Shown in pieces: positions 53,678 to 63,297 of a stretch of 64,000 nt of DNA. The notes beneath the pieces were generated by a model. It had not been told where the DNA came from. It worked only from the letters and a program-made list of their open reading frames with translations, and ran no database searches. The translations under genes were made by a program, and so were the position numbers. The stretch is from Bacteroidota bacterium (lineage in GTDB: Bacteria; Bacteroidota; Bacteroidia; Bacteroidales; JAAUTT01), in the NCBI GenBank assembly GCA_023429135.1, contig JAEYWD010000057.1, positions 1 to 64,000 on the forward strand, given 5' to 3'. Position 1 is the stretch's first letter, and each line of letters starts with the position of its first letter.

Positions 53678-56600
53678 TTAGAAATTAAGCATTGCGCGAA
53701 GAGTGTAAGTTCTTGTTCGTGGGTCGAAACGCCCGTCGATACCTGATAAGCCAAGTTCAGGCTCAACTCCCGAATAATCTGTAATTAACAATACATTGTT
53801 CACGCTGGCTGCCAAACGTAAGGATGTTCCTTGTTTTTTAAAGATGTTATCAAATGTATAACCTAAGTTTACATCATCAATTTTGAAGAAAGAAGCATCT
53901 TCCAGCCAATAGTCGGAATAGTTTTGAGCATCGCTGTTTGTAGATTTCCAACCAGTTTTATAAACTGCTTTATGAAAGTTATTTAACCGGTTATAATTCA
54001 GATTGTCATTTGCGGTAGTGGAATTTGCCCGAGCATAGTTGTTGAATGCCCAGTTCCCTTTCGAACCATGACCGTTAAATCCGGCATCCCAGTTTTTATA
54101 TCTGAATTTTACATTTACGCCATAGAAAAAATCCGGCGTTGGTTTCTTCCCTGTAAGATACCGGTCGTTATCGTCTATAATTCCATTCTCATCCCGGTCA
54201 ACAAAGGCATTCTGTATTGGGTGTCCGTTGGAATCGTAAACCTGTTGGTACGGATAAAAGATACGAGGTGAATATCCTACCCTTTGTTGTTGGATATAAC
54301 CACCTGTACCAACACCTATAGATTCAGTAGGAATAAAATATTCATCGTTTATTTTATCATCTCCAATGGTTAGCTTTGTAAATTCGGTATTCTCGAAGGT
54401 ACCTGTTAACCCAATATTAAGAGATGTTGTCGCATTTCGGATGGGATAATAGTCGAGCGCAATTTCTACTCCCTTGTTTTCTATACTACCAATATTGGTG
54501 AGCAAAGAGTTGGAAAAGTTAGCCCCAAGAGGAATTTTAACTTCATTTAGAAGATCTTTGGTGTTGCGTTGGTATATATCCACACTACCGCTGAGTTTGC
54601 CATCCAATACACCAAAATCCAAACCTGCATTAACAGTAGTTGTTTCTTCCCATTTGATATTCGGGTCATAAGCGGCAGGTTTTAGGTTGAAAAATAAACC
54701 TTCGGATCCCATATTATAGCGATAGGCAATGTCGGTGGATAAAATATAATTTGCAAGATATGAATAGTTTGCAATTCCGCTTTGTTGGCCGGTAACGCCC
54801 CAACCGGTACGGAGTTTTAACTGGCTAAATAGGGGTGAGTTTTTTAGGAATTTTTCCTCCTTTAGGTTCCATGCCAAAGCTGCCGATGGAAATAATCCCC
54901 AACGATTCTCTTTTGCAAAACGGGACGATCCGTCGTTACGCAAGGTTAAGGTGAGAAGATACCTGCTAAAGAAAGAATAATTTAAACGAGTATAAAATGA
55001 AACAAGGTAATTTTCCTCTCCGTGTTTATACACTTTACCGTAAAGATCATCTTTAACGTAGTGGATATTTGAGGCTTCATTATCATAGTTGCCCGCTAAA
55101 CGTCTTTCATTTTTGTCCATAAAATAAAAATGCTGCCACGAATATCCTGCAATTGCATTAACCTGGTGGCCTTTAAAGTCGTGACTGTAACTCGCATAGG
55201 TTTCCAGCATCTTATTTTCTCTGAATTTGCTTTCCATATAGTATGTGCCCACTTTGGGAGCAATTGCATCGTTAATTAATCCCCAGTAACCTGGATCAGT
55301 TCTTTCCCTGGTGCTGTAATCCTTACCATCCAAGCCAACACTCAGTTTTAAAGAGAGATCTTCAAAGCCATGTACCTTATAGTTAAGATCTCCGTTGAGA
55401 ACATATCCATAATCATCTCTTCTGTCGAAGATCCTGTTCTTGTACTGAAGCGGATTGTTTTCAGCATTACTCGCCGGAACTAAATCAGCTCCTCTGCCGT
55501 TACCTCTAATCCAGTAGCCATTATTGGTGGTGTAATCAATTGAACCATCCTCATTATAAAAATGTACAGGGAGGGTTGGATTAAAATTGGTAGCATTTCT
55601 ATAGCTTGCATTATCTGCTGAATTGACAGTAGAAAATGCTTTAGCGTTCAGGTTGAAAGTGAGATGGTTCTTTAACAAATTAGGCGACAGGTTTACTAAC
55701 AAACTTGGTTTTTTGCTCCAGCTACCTTTAATAGTCCCCCTCTCATCTATATAACCAACAGAAGCCCTGTATGGTAAGTGCCCATTTGCAACTGTACCCG
55801 AAAGGGCAAGATTATGGGTATGTATTATTCCGGTTTGGGTTACCTTACTTATCCAGTCAATATTTTCATCGTCCATAAGACTGTTAGCTAATGCCAGGTT
55901 AGTTGGGCTGTCGGCATAAATCTCACGTACGAGTGATCTGAATTCGTCAGGCGACAAAATATCAGTTTCCCCAATGTAATTTCTTAAACTTAAAGAAGCT
56001 GTGTACGATACTTTAACTTTCTGGTTCTTATCAGGCTTTTTGGTTGTAATAAGGATTACTCCTCCTGCCGCCCTGGAACCATAAATGGCCGCTGCCGACG
56101 CATCTTTTAAAACTGTAAAAGATTCAATATCGTCGGGGTTGATTGAGGATAGCCCATTATAATTTAAAGGGACTCCATCAACAACAATTAACGGATCGTT
56201 AGATGCATTAAGAGATGCAGCCCCACGGATACGTATGGTTTGGTCGGGCATAACATGCACCCCCGCCACTTTACCTCTTAAAAGGTCCTGGCTGGAAGTT
56301 ACAACTCCGCGATTTAGATCTTCGGCCTTGATTGAAGACACTGAACCTGTTAAATCTTCTTTTTTAACAGTACCATACCCAATAACCACAACTTCCTGCA
56401 ACGATTGTATGTCCTCGTCAAGCTGCAAATCAAGGTTGTTTTCAGCAGGCACTTCTCTGGTTTTGTAGCCCACCATACTAATCAGAAGTATTGCCGGTTG
56501 TTTTGTGAGATTTAATTCGAACTGACCTTCGGAGTTCGAAACGGTTCCGTTATTAGTTCCTTTTTCAATAATAATAGCACCGGTAATCGGAACTTTTGAT

Positions 56601-56719
56601 GCGTCCGAGACTTTTCCCGTAATTTTGGTTGCCGGGTTTTGGGAATAAGACGTAATTGAAATTAGCAAGAATAACCCTGTAATGAACAACCACAAATGGT
56701 TAATTAATTTTTTTTTCAT
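53678..56719 (-). CDS. SusC-family TonB-dependent transporter (locus 2)
   Basis: The 1013-residue product has a signal peptide (about 1-26) and then goes straight into the carboxypeptidase-regulatory-like domain (KITGKVSDASKVPITGAIII); there is no STN domain, in contrast to the locus 1 transporter. SLQEVVVIGYGTVKKEDLTG precedes the plug, which has NPDDIESFTVLKDASAAAIY and GSRAAGGVILITTKKPD. The barrel ends FDPRTRTYTLRAMLNF with a C-terminal Phe. It should import galacto-oligosaccharides. Lack of an STN domain fits control by the adjacent hybrid two-component regulator instead of a sigma factor. It is the first gene of a SusC-SusD-SusE operon and has the shared operator and -7 box upstream. 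Confidence 0.96.
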   Translation of the reverse strand: MKKKLINHLWLFITGLFLLISITSYSQNPATKITGKVSDASKVPITGAIIIEKGTNNGTVSNSEGQFELNLTKQPAILLISMVGYKTREVPAENNLDLQLDEDIQSLQEVVVIGYGTVKKEDLTGSVSSIKAEDLNRGVVTSSQDLLRGKVAGVHVMPDQTIRIRGAASLNASNDPLIVVDGVPLNYNGLSSINPDDIESFTVLKDASAAAIYGSRAAGGVILITTKKPDKNQKVKVSYTASLSLRNYIGETDILSPDEFRSLVREIYADSPTNLALANSLMDDENIDWISKVTQTGIIHTHNLALSGTVANGHLPYRASVGYIDERGTIKGSWSKKPSLLVNLSPNLLKNHLTFNLNAKAFSTVNSADNASYRNATNFNPTLPVHFYNEDGSIDYTTNNGYWIRGNGRGADLVPASNAENNPLQYKNRIFDRRDDYGYVLNGDLNYKVHGFEDLSLKLSVGLDGKDYSTRERTDPGYWGLINDAIAPKVGTYYMESKFRENKMLETYASYSHDFKGHQVNAIAGYSWQHFYFMDKNERRLAGNYDNEASNIHYVKDDLYGKVYKHGEENYLVSFYTRLNYSFFSRYLLTLTLRNDGSSRFAKENRWGLFPSAALAWNLKEEKFLKNSPLFSQLKLRTGWGVTGQQSGIANYSYLANYILSTDIAYRYNMGSEGLFFNLKPAAYDPNIKWEETTTVNAGLDFGVLDGKLSGSVDIYQRNTKDLLNEVKIPLGANFSNSLLTNIGSIENKGVEIALDYYPIRNATTSLNIGLTGTFENTEFTKLTIGDDKINDEYFIPTESIGVGTGGYIQQQRVGYSPRIFYPYQQVYDSNGHPIQNAFVDRDENGIIDDNDRYLTGKKPTPDFFYGVNVKFRYKNWDAGFNGHGSKGNWAFNNYARANSTTANDNLNYNRLNNFHKAVYKTGWKSTNSDAQNYSDYWLEDASFFKIDDVNLGYTFDNIFKKQGTSLRLAASVNNVLLITDYSGVEPELGLSGIDGRFDPRTRTYTLRAMLNF

Positions 56720-56805
56720 AAACCTAATGTTTAGTTAATAGTTAATGATCTTCAATAAGAAAGTCACTTCCTTACTTTGTAGTTAATTTCTGTTCTTATT
56801 GATGT

Positions 56806-56871
56806 CAAAAGTAAATTTGAAGCAGGGAGAAGAAAAGAATATTAAGGACAGAAATAGATATAAAACGGACT
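56806..56871 (-). promoter_or_regulatory. HTCS-type operator and -7 box, SusC2 operon
   Basis: On the minus strand the operator TTTCTGTCCTTAATATTCT (56836-56854) lies 22 bp before TACTTTTG (56806-56813). As at the truncated hydrolase gene, a second half (AGTCCGTTTTAT, ending at 56871) sits 21 bp upstream of the first, making a direct repeat of GTCC on one face of the helix. Confidence 0.75.
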
Positions 56872-57074
56872 AATCCATGAGGACAAAATGAAAATAATTC
56901 ACAGAAATTATAAGATTTTTATCTTTTAATTTTTGCCAATTCAGAAATACATCTAACGATTAATAATAAATATATGTAGATGAAAACATCTTCTATATTT
57001 CTTGCTACTCAAGGGAAGTACTAATTCGATGAATAACTGTAAATTTAAGTTGTAACAAAAATTATAATATGCGT

Positions 57075-57139
57075 AGGCGAATTTTTTATTGTTTTTGTCC
57101 GAATTGTGCTATTGCTTTTTTTCTTGAACTTTATCTTTG
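57075..57139 (+). promoter_or_regulatory. HTCS-type operator and -7 box, regulator gene
   Basis: Operator TTTTTGTCCGAATTGTGCT (57092-57110) lies 21 bp before TATCTTTG (57132-57139), which is about 19 bp before the regulator ATG. Together with the AGGCG...ATTTTTT stretch from 57075 it is very similar to the unit before the GH53 gene. Autoregulation is implied. Confidence 0.75.
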
Positions 57140-57157
57140 ATCTTTATAAGGAAAAAA

Positions 57158-60100
57158 ATGCAAAGAGTGATTTTGTTTGTTTTATGTTTCATATTTCCTT
57201 ATCCCATTTTCGGACAGGAAATGAACTATAATACATTTGATAATTCAATATTAGACCCTGATGCAACTTCTGTTCGTTTTTTTCTTCAGGATAAACAAGG
57301 TTTAATATGGGTTGGAACCAATAAAGGCCTTTACAGTTACGACGGCTACGAATCGTTTCAGCATTTTACACCTGGAAGTCGCGAAAACAGGATAGTAAAG
57401 TGTGGATTGTTTTATAAAGATGAATTTTTGTTGATGGGTTCTGAAAATGGAATCCTGATGTATAATTTGAAAAATGGTAAGTACATGCCATTTGAAATCG
57501 AATTTACAAAGGATATAAGAGCCATGGTACTTAGCGAGAACGATCTGTGGCTTGGATGTGATGATGGTATTTACAGGTATAATTTCAGCCAAAAAAAAAT
57601 CTTCGAAATGTTTGTTAATCCTGCGGGAAGCAGGAAAACCGAAATGATTAATACTCTTTTGGCTGATGATGAATTTGTTTATGTAGGAGCTTTCGGACTT
57701 TTCGGGAGGTTTTCTCTTCATGATTATCACTTTAATAAAATTGAAAGCCTAACTAATGAAAGGCGACTGGTTAACTCCATGATAGAGGATAAGGCGAGAA
57801 ATTGTATTTGGATTGGAGAAGGCCACATACTTACAAAATATGTCCCTTCGGATAATTCATTTGAAAGTACCAGTGGTTTTCCTGTTGTTAAATCAATGGT
57901 GCTCGATTGTGACAATAATCTGGTTTTAGGAACCGACAATGGGTTATACATCTACGACGGAAAAAATACACGCCATTTTGTACATAGTGCCCTTAAATCA
58001 AACTCACTGGCCAATAATATTATATGGAGTATTTTCAGGGATGGTTCAGATAATATTTGGTTGGGAAGCGATTATGGAATTTCATTGGCACCACGCCACC
58101 GAAGATTTGACTTTATACCTGTTTTTCAGTTTAGCGGGCTTGAACAAGGAAACCAGTTTTATACTATTTTTCGCGATTCCAGGGGCTATTACTGGCTTGG
58201 AGGGGATAATGGTTTAATTCGTACACGCCAGATAACTGCAGTAGATCCAAAAATACGCTGGTATAATATGGGGAACAGTAATTTCTATATTCCACATAAC
58301 CATATCAGGAACATTTTTGAAGATAACGAAAACAACCTGTGGGTAAACACCGATTATGGAGTTTGCAAATATGATTATCAAACTGAGAAATTCTCCGTCC
58401 ATTTTATTATCAGTAAAGATAGTTCTCATAACGCGAACTGGGCATATGATATCAAAGAAGATGCTTTCCGAAATATGTGGGTCACAAGTTATGGCGGAGG
58501 GATTTTTAAATTAACTAAAAAGCAACTTGTTGAAAATAACACAAGTACTGCAGGAGCACATTATTCTATAAAAAATGGTCTGTCAACCAACAACATCGAT
58601 CGGATTGTATTTGATAAAACCGGAAAAATCTGGGCTTTAAACCATACTAACGGAGTCGATATCATAGATCCTTCAACCGGTGAAGTAAAAAAATACCCAA
58701 TACTAAACTATACTGAAGGAAAATTTCCAACTACTATTCTTGTTGATAATGAAAGAAATATCTGGGTTGGATTCCGAAACGGAGTTGTTTGTATAAATCC
58801 ATATCAGAATAAGGTAAATACAGTAAAATTTGATGATGCTGAAAATGCAATGGTTTTTTCATTATTTCAGGTGGAGGATAAGATCTGGGTTACCTCTAAC
58901 GAAGGCCTTTGGATAATTGATAAAAAGGAGTACTCATTATTTCATATCAACGTCACAAACAGGGTGTTTTATAGTATGTATTACGACGAGAGCTCTCACA
59001 AGGTACTTCTTGGCGGAGTGGATGGAATTGCTGAGTGTTCTCCGGAAATTTATGCATCAAAAAGTGAAACTCCTAAAATTATAATTTCTTCAATTTTAGT
59101 AAATAACAAAAAATATGTAAACAGTAATAACGAATTGGCAATTTGGCAAACTGATGAGATAGAATTACCATTTAACCAAAATAACATTGTATTGGGATTT
59201 TCTGATTTACAATATTCCAGGGAAAACAGAGGGACATCCTATGTATTTAGGTTAAATAAAAATGACGAAAACTGGATATCTCTGAATGCTGATGAAAAAA
59301 TCTACCTGAATAAACTTACTCCCGGTACTTATAATCTGGAAATTGCTCAAAAAAATTTGAGAAATGCTCCTGCAACAATATTACGATCATTTGTAATTAT
59401 CATAAATCCTCCCTGGTATTATAGCTTACCGGCAAAAGCAATTTACCTTCTTGTACTTGCCGGTTTGATTCTTTGGATCGTAACTTTTTTTCATCAGAAG
59501 CAAAAATTAAAGTATGTTCGTATTGAAAAAGAAAAAACTCTTGAACAGACAAAAATGAAGGTAGATTTTTTTACCAACATTGCCCATGAATTTAAAACAC
59601 CGCTGAGCCTCATTATTGCTCCCTTAAGCAAGCTAATTCAGGAAAAGAAAAACGATAAGGAAAGAAATGATCTTGAATTGATTCATCAGAATGCGATGAA
59701 ATTAAATTCCCTTGTGCAGCAAGCTATTGAATACTACAGAGATGATAGTAAGATGCCAATGGGGCTTGTAGTTTCGCGGCTGGAATTTATTGAATTCGCT
59801 CGAAGTATATTTACTGATTATGAGTCGAATATGAAAGAACGACAATTGGATTTTATTTTCAATTCCGATTTTGATGAACTATTTATCGATGTGGATGTGT
59901 TAAAAATGGAATCCATATTGAACAATCTGCTTTCCAATGCCTGCAAATATACTAACATCGGCGACAGTATCATTTTGACATTAAAATATCGGCCCAAAGA
60001 TAAAAAGCTCCAAATAATTGTCTCGGACACCGGGCCAGGAATACCGGAAAAAGACAAGCCTTACATTTTTCAACGGTTTTTTCAGTCTTCTGCTAATAAA

Positions 60101-61048
60101 GAAAGGGGAGGCACAGGTATCGGGTTGTACCTGGTAAAAAATTTCACAGAATTGCATGGTGGAACTGTGAATGTATTTTCTGACACGGCAGAAGGGACAA
60201 CTTTCGTTGTTGAAATACCGGTAATAATGAACGATATTATTAATTCGGCGGAGTTGGAAGAAAAAGGAAAGGCTGCGTCAAAACAGGAACCGCTTTTGCT
60301 GATTGTTGAGGACAATGTGGCACTGGCTGGTTTTATTCATCAGATTTTTAGTTCGGAGTACCGCTGTGTAGTTGCTTATAATGGGAAAACCGGATTAAAG
60401 ATATGCAACGATCTTAAGCCCGATGTTATCATCTCGGATATTATGATGCCCGTGATGGATGGTTTGGATATGTGCCAGAGAATTAAAGATAATATTGCCA
60501 CTTCTACAATCCCGATTATTCTGCTAACTGCCAAGGACGATAAGGAGACCGAATTAAGAAGTATCAATATTAAAATTGATGCCTTTATCGCCAAACCATT
60601 TGAGCCGGATATTCTGTATTCGCGCGTTAAACAGTTGCTCGAGGTTCAAAAACAACTCAATAAAAAGATTAGAATAGAAAAACTTTCCTCTCCGATAGTT
60701 GAAAAGGAGGATTCGGAAGATGAATTATTTCTTGCTCATGTAACCAAAATTATCGAGGAGCAAATGGCAAATCCTGATTTAAACGTCAGTTATTTATGTG
60801 ACAAAGTAAATATTTCGCAGAAACAGTTGTATCGGAAAATAAAACATCTAACAGGGTTAACGGCCGTTGATTATATCAAATCTATCAGGATGAAAAAGGC
60901 GGCAATACTTTTATCGAATAAGAATTTTACCGTTTCAGAGGTGATGTATAAGGTAGGATTTTCAAGCCACTCTTATTTTGCCAAATGTTTTCATACCGAA
61001 TTCGGTAATACACCCGGGCAGTTTACAAATGAGGAACCCACAGTTTGA
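57158..61048 (+). CDS. Hybrid two-component system regulator (HTCS)
   Basis: I start at the ATG at 57158 (MQRVILFVLCFIFPYPIFGQ), not the in-frame TTG 21 bp upstream, which overlaps the -7 box; this gives 1296 residues. After the signal peptide come two seven-bladed propellers of Reg_prop repeats (about 20-680; for example LIWVGTNKGLYSYDG, NIWLGSDYGISLAP), a Y_Y_Y domain (about 685-755) and one membrane span (AIYLLVLAGLILWIVTFF). On the cytoplasmic side are HisKA with H810 (FTNIAHEFKTPLSL), HATPase_c (NNLLSNACKY, SDTGPGIP, GTGIGLYLV), a receiver with D1094 (ISDIMMPVMDG) and a C-terminal AraC-type HTH (YLCDKVNISQKQLYRKIKHL). Such regulators bind an oligosaccharide in the periplasm and activate Sus genes. 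The ligand is probably a galacto-oligosaccharide. Confidence 0.96.
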   Translation: MQRVILFVLCFIFPYPIFGQEMNYNTFDNSILDPDATSVRFFLQDKQGLIWVGTNKGLYSYDGYESFQHFTPGSRENRIVKCGLFYKDEFLLMGSENGILMYNLKNGKYMPFEIEFTKDIRAMVLSENDLWLGCDDGIYRYNFSQKKIFEMFVNPAGSRKTEMINTLLADDEFVYVGAFGLFGRFSLHDYHFNKIESLTNERRLVNSMIEDKARNCIWIGEGHILTKYVPSDNSFESTSGFPVVKSMVLDCDNNLVLGTDNGLYIYDGKNTRHFVHSALKSNSLANNIIWSIFRDGSDNIWLGSDYGISLAPRHRRFDFIPVFQFSGLEQGNQFYTIFRDSRGYYWLGGDNGLIRTRQITAVDPKIRWYNMGNSNFYIPHNHIRNIFEDNENNLWVNTDYGVCKYDYQTEKFSVHFIISKDSSHNANWAYDIKEDAFRNMWVTSYGGGIFKLTKKQLVENNTSTAGAHYSIKNGLSTNNIDRIVFDKTGKIWALNHTNGVDIIDPSTGEVKKYPILNYTEGKFPTTILVDNERNIWVGFRNGVVCINPYQNKVNTVKFDDAENAMVFSLFQVEDKIWVTSNEGLWIIDKKEYSLFHINVTNRVFYSMYYDESSHKVLLGGVDGIAECSPEIYASKSETPKIIISSILVNNKKYVNSNNELAIWQTDEIELPFNQNNIVLGFSDLQYSRENRGTSYVFRLNKNDENWISLNADEKIYLNKLTPGTYNLEIAQKNLRNAPATILRSFVIIINPPWYYSLPAKAIYLLVLAGLILWIVTFFHQKQKLKYVRIEKEKTLEQTKMKVDFFTNIAHEFKTPLSLIIAPLSKLIQEKKNDKERNDLELIHQNAMKLNSLVQQAIEYYRDDSKMPMGLVVSRLEFIEFARSIFTDYESNMKERQLDFIFNSDFDELFIDVDVLKMESILNNLLSNACKYTNIGDSIILTLKYRPKDKKLQIIVSDTGPGIPEKDKPYIFQRFFQSSANKERGGTGIGLYLVKNFTELHGGTVNVFSDTAEGTTFVVEIPVIMNDIINSAELEEKGKAASKQEPLLLIVEDNVALAGFIHQIFSSEYRCVVAYNGKTGLKICNDLKPDVIISDIMMPVMDGLDMCQRIKDNIATSTIPIILLTAKDDKETELRSINIKIDAFIAKPFEPDILYSRVKQLLEVQKQLNKKIRIEKLSSPIVEKEDSEDELFLAHVTKIIEEQMANPDLNVSYLCDKVNISQKQLYRKIKHLTGLTAVDYIKSIRMKKAAILLSNKNFTVSEVMYKVGFSSHSYFAKCFHTEFGNTPGQFTNEEPTV

Positions 61049-61065
61049 TATAAACTTCATAAATT

Positions 61066-61081
61066 GCCTGTAGCCACAGGC
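61066..61081 (+). terminator. Short hairpin after the HTCS gene
   Basis: GCCTGT and ACAGGC form a short stem 17 bp after the regulator stop, followed by a CTATTTTTTAG stretch. It overlaps the start of the GH53 control region, so it may separate the two transcripts. Confidence 0.4.
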
Positions 61082-61146
61082 GGGCTATTTTTTAGCTGTT
61101 TTTGTCCAAAATGTGCTTTTGCGGTAATACCCTGCGGATAATTTTG
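61078..61146 (+). promoter_or_regulatory. HTCS-type operator and -7 box, GH53 gene
   Basis: Operator TTTTTGTCCAAAATGTGCT (61099-61117) lies 21 bp before TAATTTTG (61139-61146). The whole 45-bp unit from AGGCG at 61078 matches the regulator's own upstream unit closely, giving a leader of about 30-40 nt before the GH53 ATG. Confidence 0.78.
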
Positions 61147-61184
61147 TACGATCTATTTATCAGTTATTAATTTAATCTTGTCTT

Positions 61185-63233
61185 ATGAAACACAGACTTT
61201 CTACTTGTAAACAACTACTGATTCCGGGTTTTACACTTCTGATTATTCTCCTGTTCTTTGGTGGCTGCCAGAAAAAATTAACTTCGCATTCAGCCTCAAA
61301 AGTTGCCGCGCTTTACTGCATCGGGGCCGACATTTCATTTATTCCTCAAAACGAAGCGCGCAGGGGAAACACCTATACCGATACTGACGGAAAAACAAAA
61401 GATATTTGCCAGATCATGGCCGACAATCATTTCAATAATATCCGGTTGAGGCTTTTTGTAAATCCTGAAGCAGCGGGCGGGTATTCCAAAGATGGATTTT
61501 GCGGACTGGAACAAACCATAAAAATGGCCAAACGCATTAAAAATGCCGGAATGTCTTTTACACTCGATTTTCATTACAGTGATACATGGGCCGATCCTGA
61601 TAAACAGTTCAAGCCATCGGCATGGAAAGATAAAACCGGAAAAGAGCTTGAAAATGCTTTATATGAATATACCAAAAAGGTACTTACAACTTTTAAAGAC
61701 AGCAGTGTTGCTCCCGAAATAATACAGATTGGAAATGAAATCAGCCACGGCATGGTTTGGCCCGAAGGTAGAGTGCTCGACAATGCAACAGAAGAAAACT
61801 GGGCAGCTTTGATGGGCTTGTACAAATCAGGTGAAAAAGCAGCACGTGAGGTGCTCCCGAAATCAAAACTGATGATCCATCTGGCGTTAGGTGGTGAAAA
61901 TATTTTATGCCGCGAGTTTCTCGATAAAATGAAAAAATATGGAGCCGGGTTCGATATCATCGGATTATCGTACTATGAGCAATGGCATGAGACATATAAC
62001 GACTTAAAAGCCAATTTGTACGATCTCGCAGCGCGGTATAACAAACCTGTTTGCGTATGTGAATATGGCGCCAATAATAAAAATATTAAATTGATAAACG
62101 ACATAGTACGTTCAGTGCCCAATAATATGGGCTTTGGAACAATGGCGTGGGAGCCTTCTGGCATCCTTTTCTCACGTAGTGGCGAGGCTTCCAAGGAAAT
62201 ATTCCCAATTTATAACGAAATATATACTCAATTTTCAAATCCACAAACTCAGCCTGTTGTTCAGCCCCCGTTCGTTCGGAATGTTAAAGTTGAAAAACCA
62301 ATTATTGGTGCCGATATTTCATTTGTTCCACAAGAGGAAGCAAGAGGGAAAAAATATTCGGAAAATGGAGTTGAAAAAGATGTGCTCGGAATACTTAAGA
62401 GTAATAATTTCAATTGGATTAGACTGAGGTTATTTGTCGATCCCACTGCCGAGAAAGGTTATTCAAAAGATGGGTTCTGCGGACTTGAAAAAACGCTTGA
62501 AATGGCCAAAAGAATAAAAGCCTCAGGAATGAAATTCCTTCTGGATTTTCATTACAGTGATACCTGGGCCGATCCGGGAAAACAGTTTATTCCTGCATCG
62601 TGGCAGAAAAACAGTGGCTCAGGTCTCGAAGGACAGGTTTACAAATATACCAGTGAGGTTGTTAAGCGCTTTATTGATGAAGGAGTGAGACCTGACATGG
62701 TTCAGGTTGGGAACGAAATCAACAACGGAATGATCTGGCCACAGGGGAAACTTCCGGAAGGAAAAGAAAAAACCGACAAAACTAAGGAAATGGAAAGCTT
62801 TTGTGTATTACTACGCTGCGCCAGTGCTGCTGTAAGAGAAGTAGACCCGGATATTGCCATTATGGTTCATATCGCCTGTGGTGGCCAAAATGAAGAATCC
62901 GTTGCTTTTTATGATAAAATTATCAGTCGCGATGTTAAGTTTGATGTAATTGGCCAGTCATATTACCCTAAATATCACGGCACTTTACAGGAATTGGAAT
63001 TTAACCTTAACGACCTCGCGAAACGTTACGGAAAACCGGTATGCGTTGTAGAATACCAGGAATATAGAAAAGAAGTGAACGATATTGTTCACAGAATACC
63101 CAACGGATTAGGTTTAGGTACCTTTATCTGGGAGGCTACATCTCCGGGTTGGGGTAATCTTTTCGACAGAGAAGGAAAAACTACCGATTTTATGAAAATT
63201 TATCCTGAGATTTTTAAGGAATACACAAAATGA
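61185..63233 (+). CDS. Lipoprotein with two tandem GH53 endo-beta-1,4-galactanase domains
   Basis: The 682-residue product has a lipobox (LLFFGGCQ), so it is probably a surface lipoprotein. Two complete GH53 barrels follow (about 44-350 and 370-680), similar to each other along their whole length. Both contain GYSKDGFCGLE, LDFHYSDTWADP and QxGNEI. Predicted acid/base residues are E185 and E511, and nucleophiles are E293 (CVCEYGA) and E623 (CVVEYQE). GH53 enzymes cut internal beta-1,4-galactan bonds. A normal enzyme has one such domain of about 330-400 residues, so this is an internal duplication. It likely makes the oligosaccharides that the SusC2/D2 pair imports and the HTCS senses. The operator upstream ties it to that regulator. 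Confidence 0.94.
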   Translation: MKHRLSTCKQLLIPGFTLLIILLFFGGCQKKLTSHSASKVAALYCIGADISFIPQNEARRGNTYTDTDGKTKDICQIMADNHFNNIRLRLFVNPEAAGGYSKDGFCGLEQTIKMAKRIKNAGMSFTLDFHYSDTWADPDKQFKPSAWKDKTGKELENALYEYTKKVLTTFKDSSVAPEIIQIGNEISHGMVWPEGRVLDNATEENWAALMGLYKSGEKAAREVLPKSKLMIHLALGGENILCREFLDKMKKYGAGFDIIGLSYYEQWHETYNDLKANLYDLAARYNKPVCVCEYGANNKNIKLINDIVRSVPNNMGFGTMAWEPSGILFSRSGEASKEIFPIYNEIYTQFSNPQTQPVVQPPFVRNVKVEKPIIGADISFVPQEEARGKKYSENGVEKDVLGILKSNNFNWIRLRLFVDPTAEKGYSKDGFCGLEKTLEMAKRIKASGMKFLLDFHYSDTWADPGKQFIPASWQKNSGSGLEGQVYKYTSEVVKRFIDEGVRPDMVQVGNEINNGMIWPQGKLPEGKEKTDKTKEMESFCVLLRCASAAVREVDPDIAIMVHIACGGQNEESVAFYDKIISRDVKFDVIGQSYYPKYHGTLQELEFNLNDLAKRYGKPVCVVEYQEYRKEVNDIVHRIPNGLGLGTFIWEATSPGWGNLFDREGKTTDFMKIYPEIFKEYTK

Positions 63234-63297
63234 TTTCCCGGAATAAATCAATTTTATAGCAACTTAGATTATTGCAATTAAATTAAAACACTACGCC

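Larger units (their letters stand above)
56720..57157. other. Divergent control region between SusC2 and HTCS genes
   Basis: This 438-bp gap carries two copies of the shared promoter unit in opposite orientation: one for the SusC gene (56806-56871, minus) and one for the regulator gene (57090-57139, plus). The 200-bp middle is AT-rich and shows nothing else. Confidence 0.7.

Noticed and set aside
57137..57157. TTG start for the HTCS gene
   Set aside because: The TTG overlaps the -7 box, and the ATG at 57158 begins a clean signal peptide. Similar TTG starts were rejected for the genes at 4673, 12503, 17882 and 49837.
61185..63233. GH53 repeat as an assembly artefact
   Set aside because: The two halves differ throughout at DNA and protein level, and each has its own linker and end.
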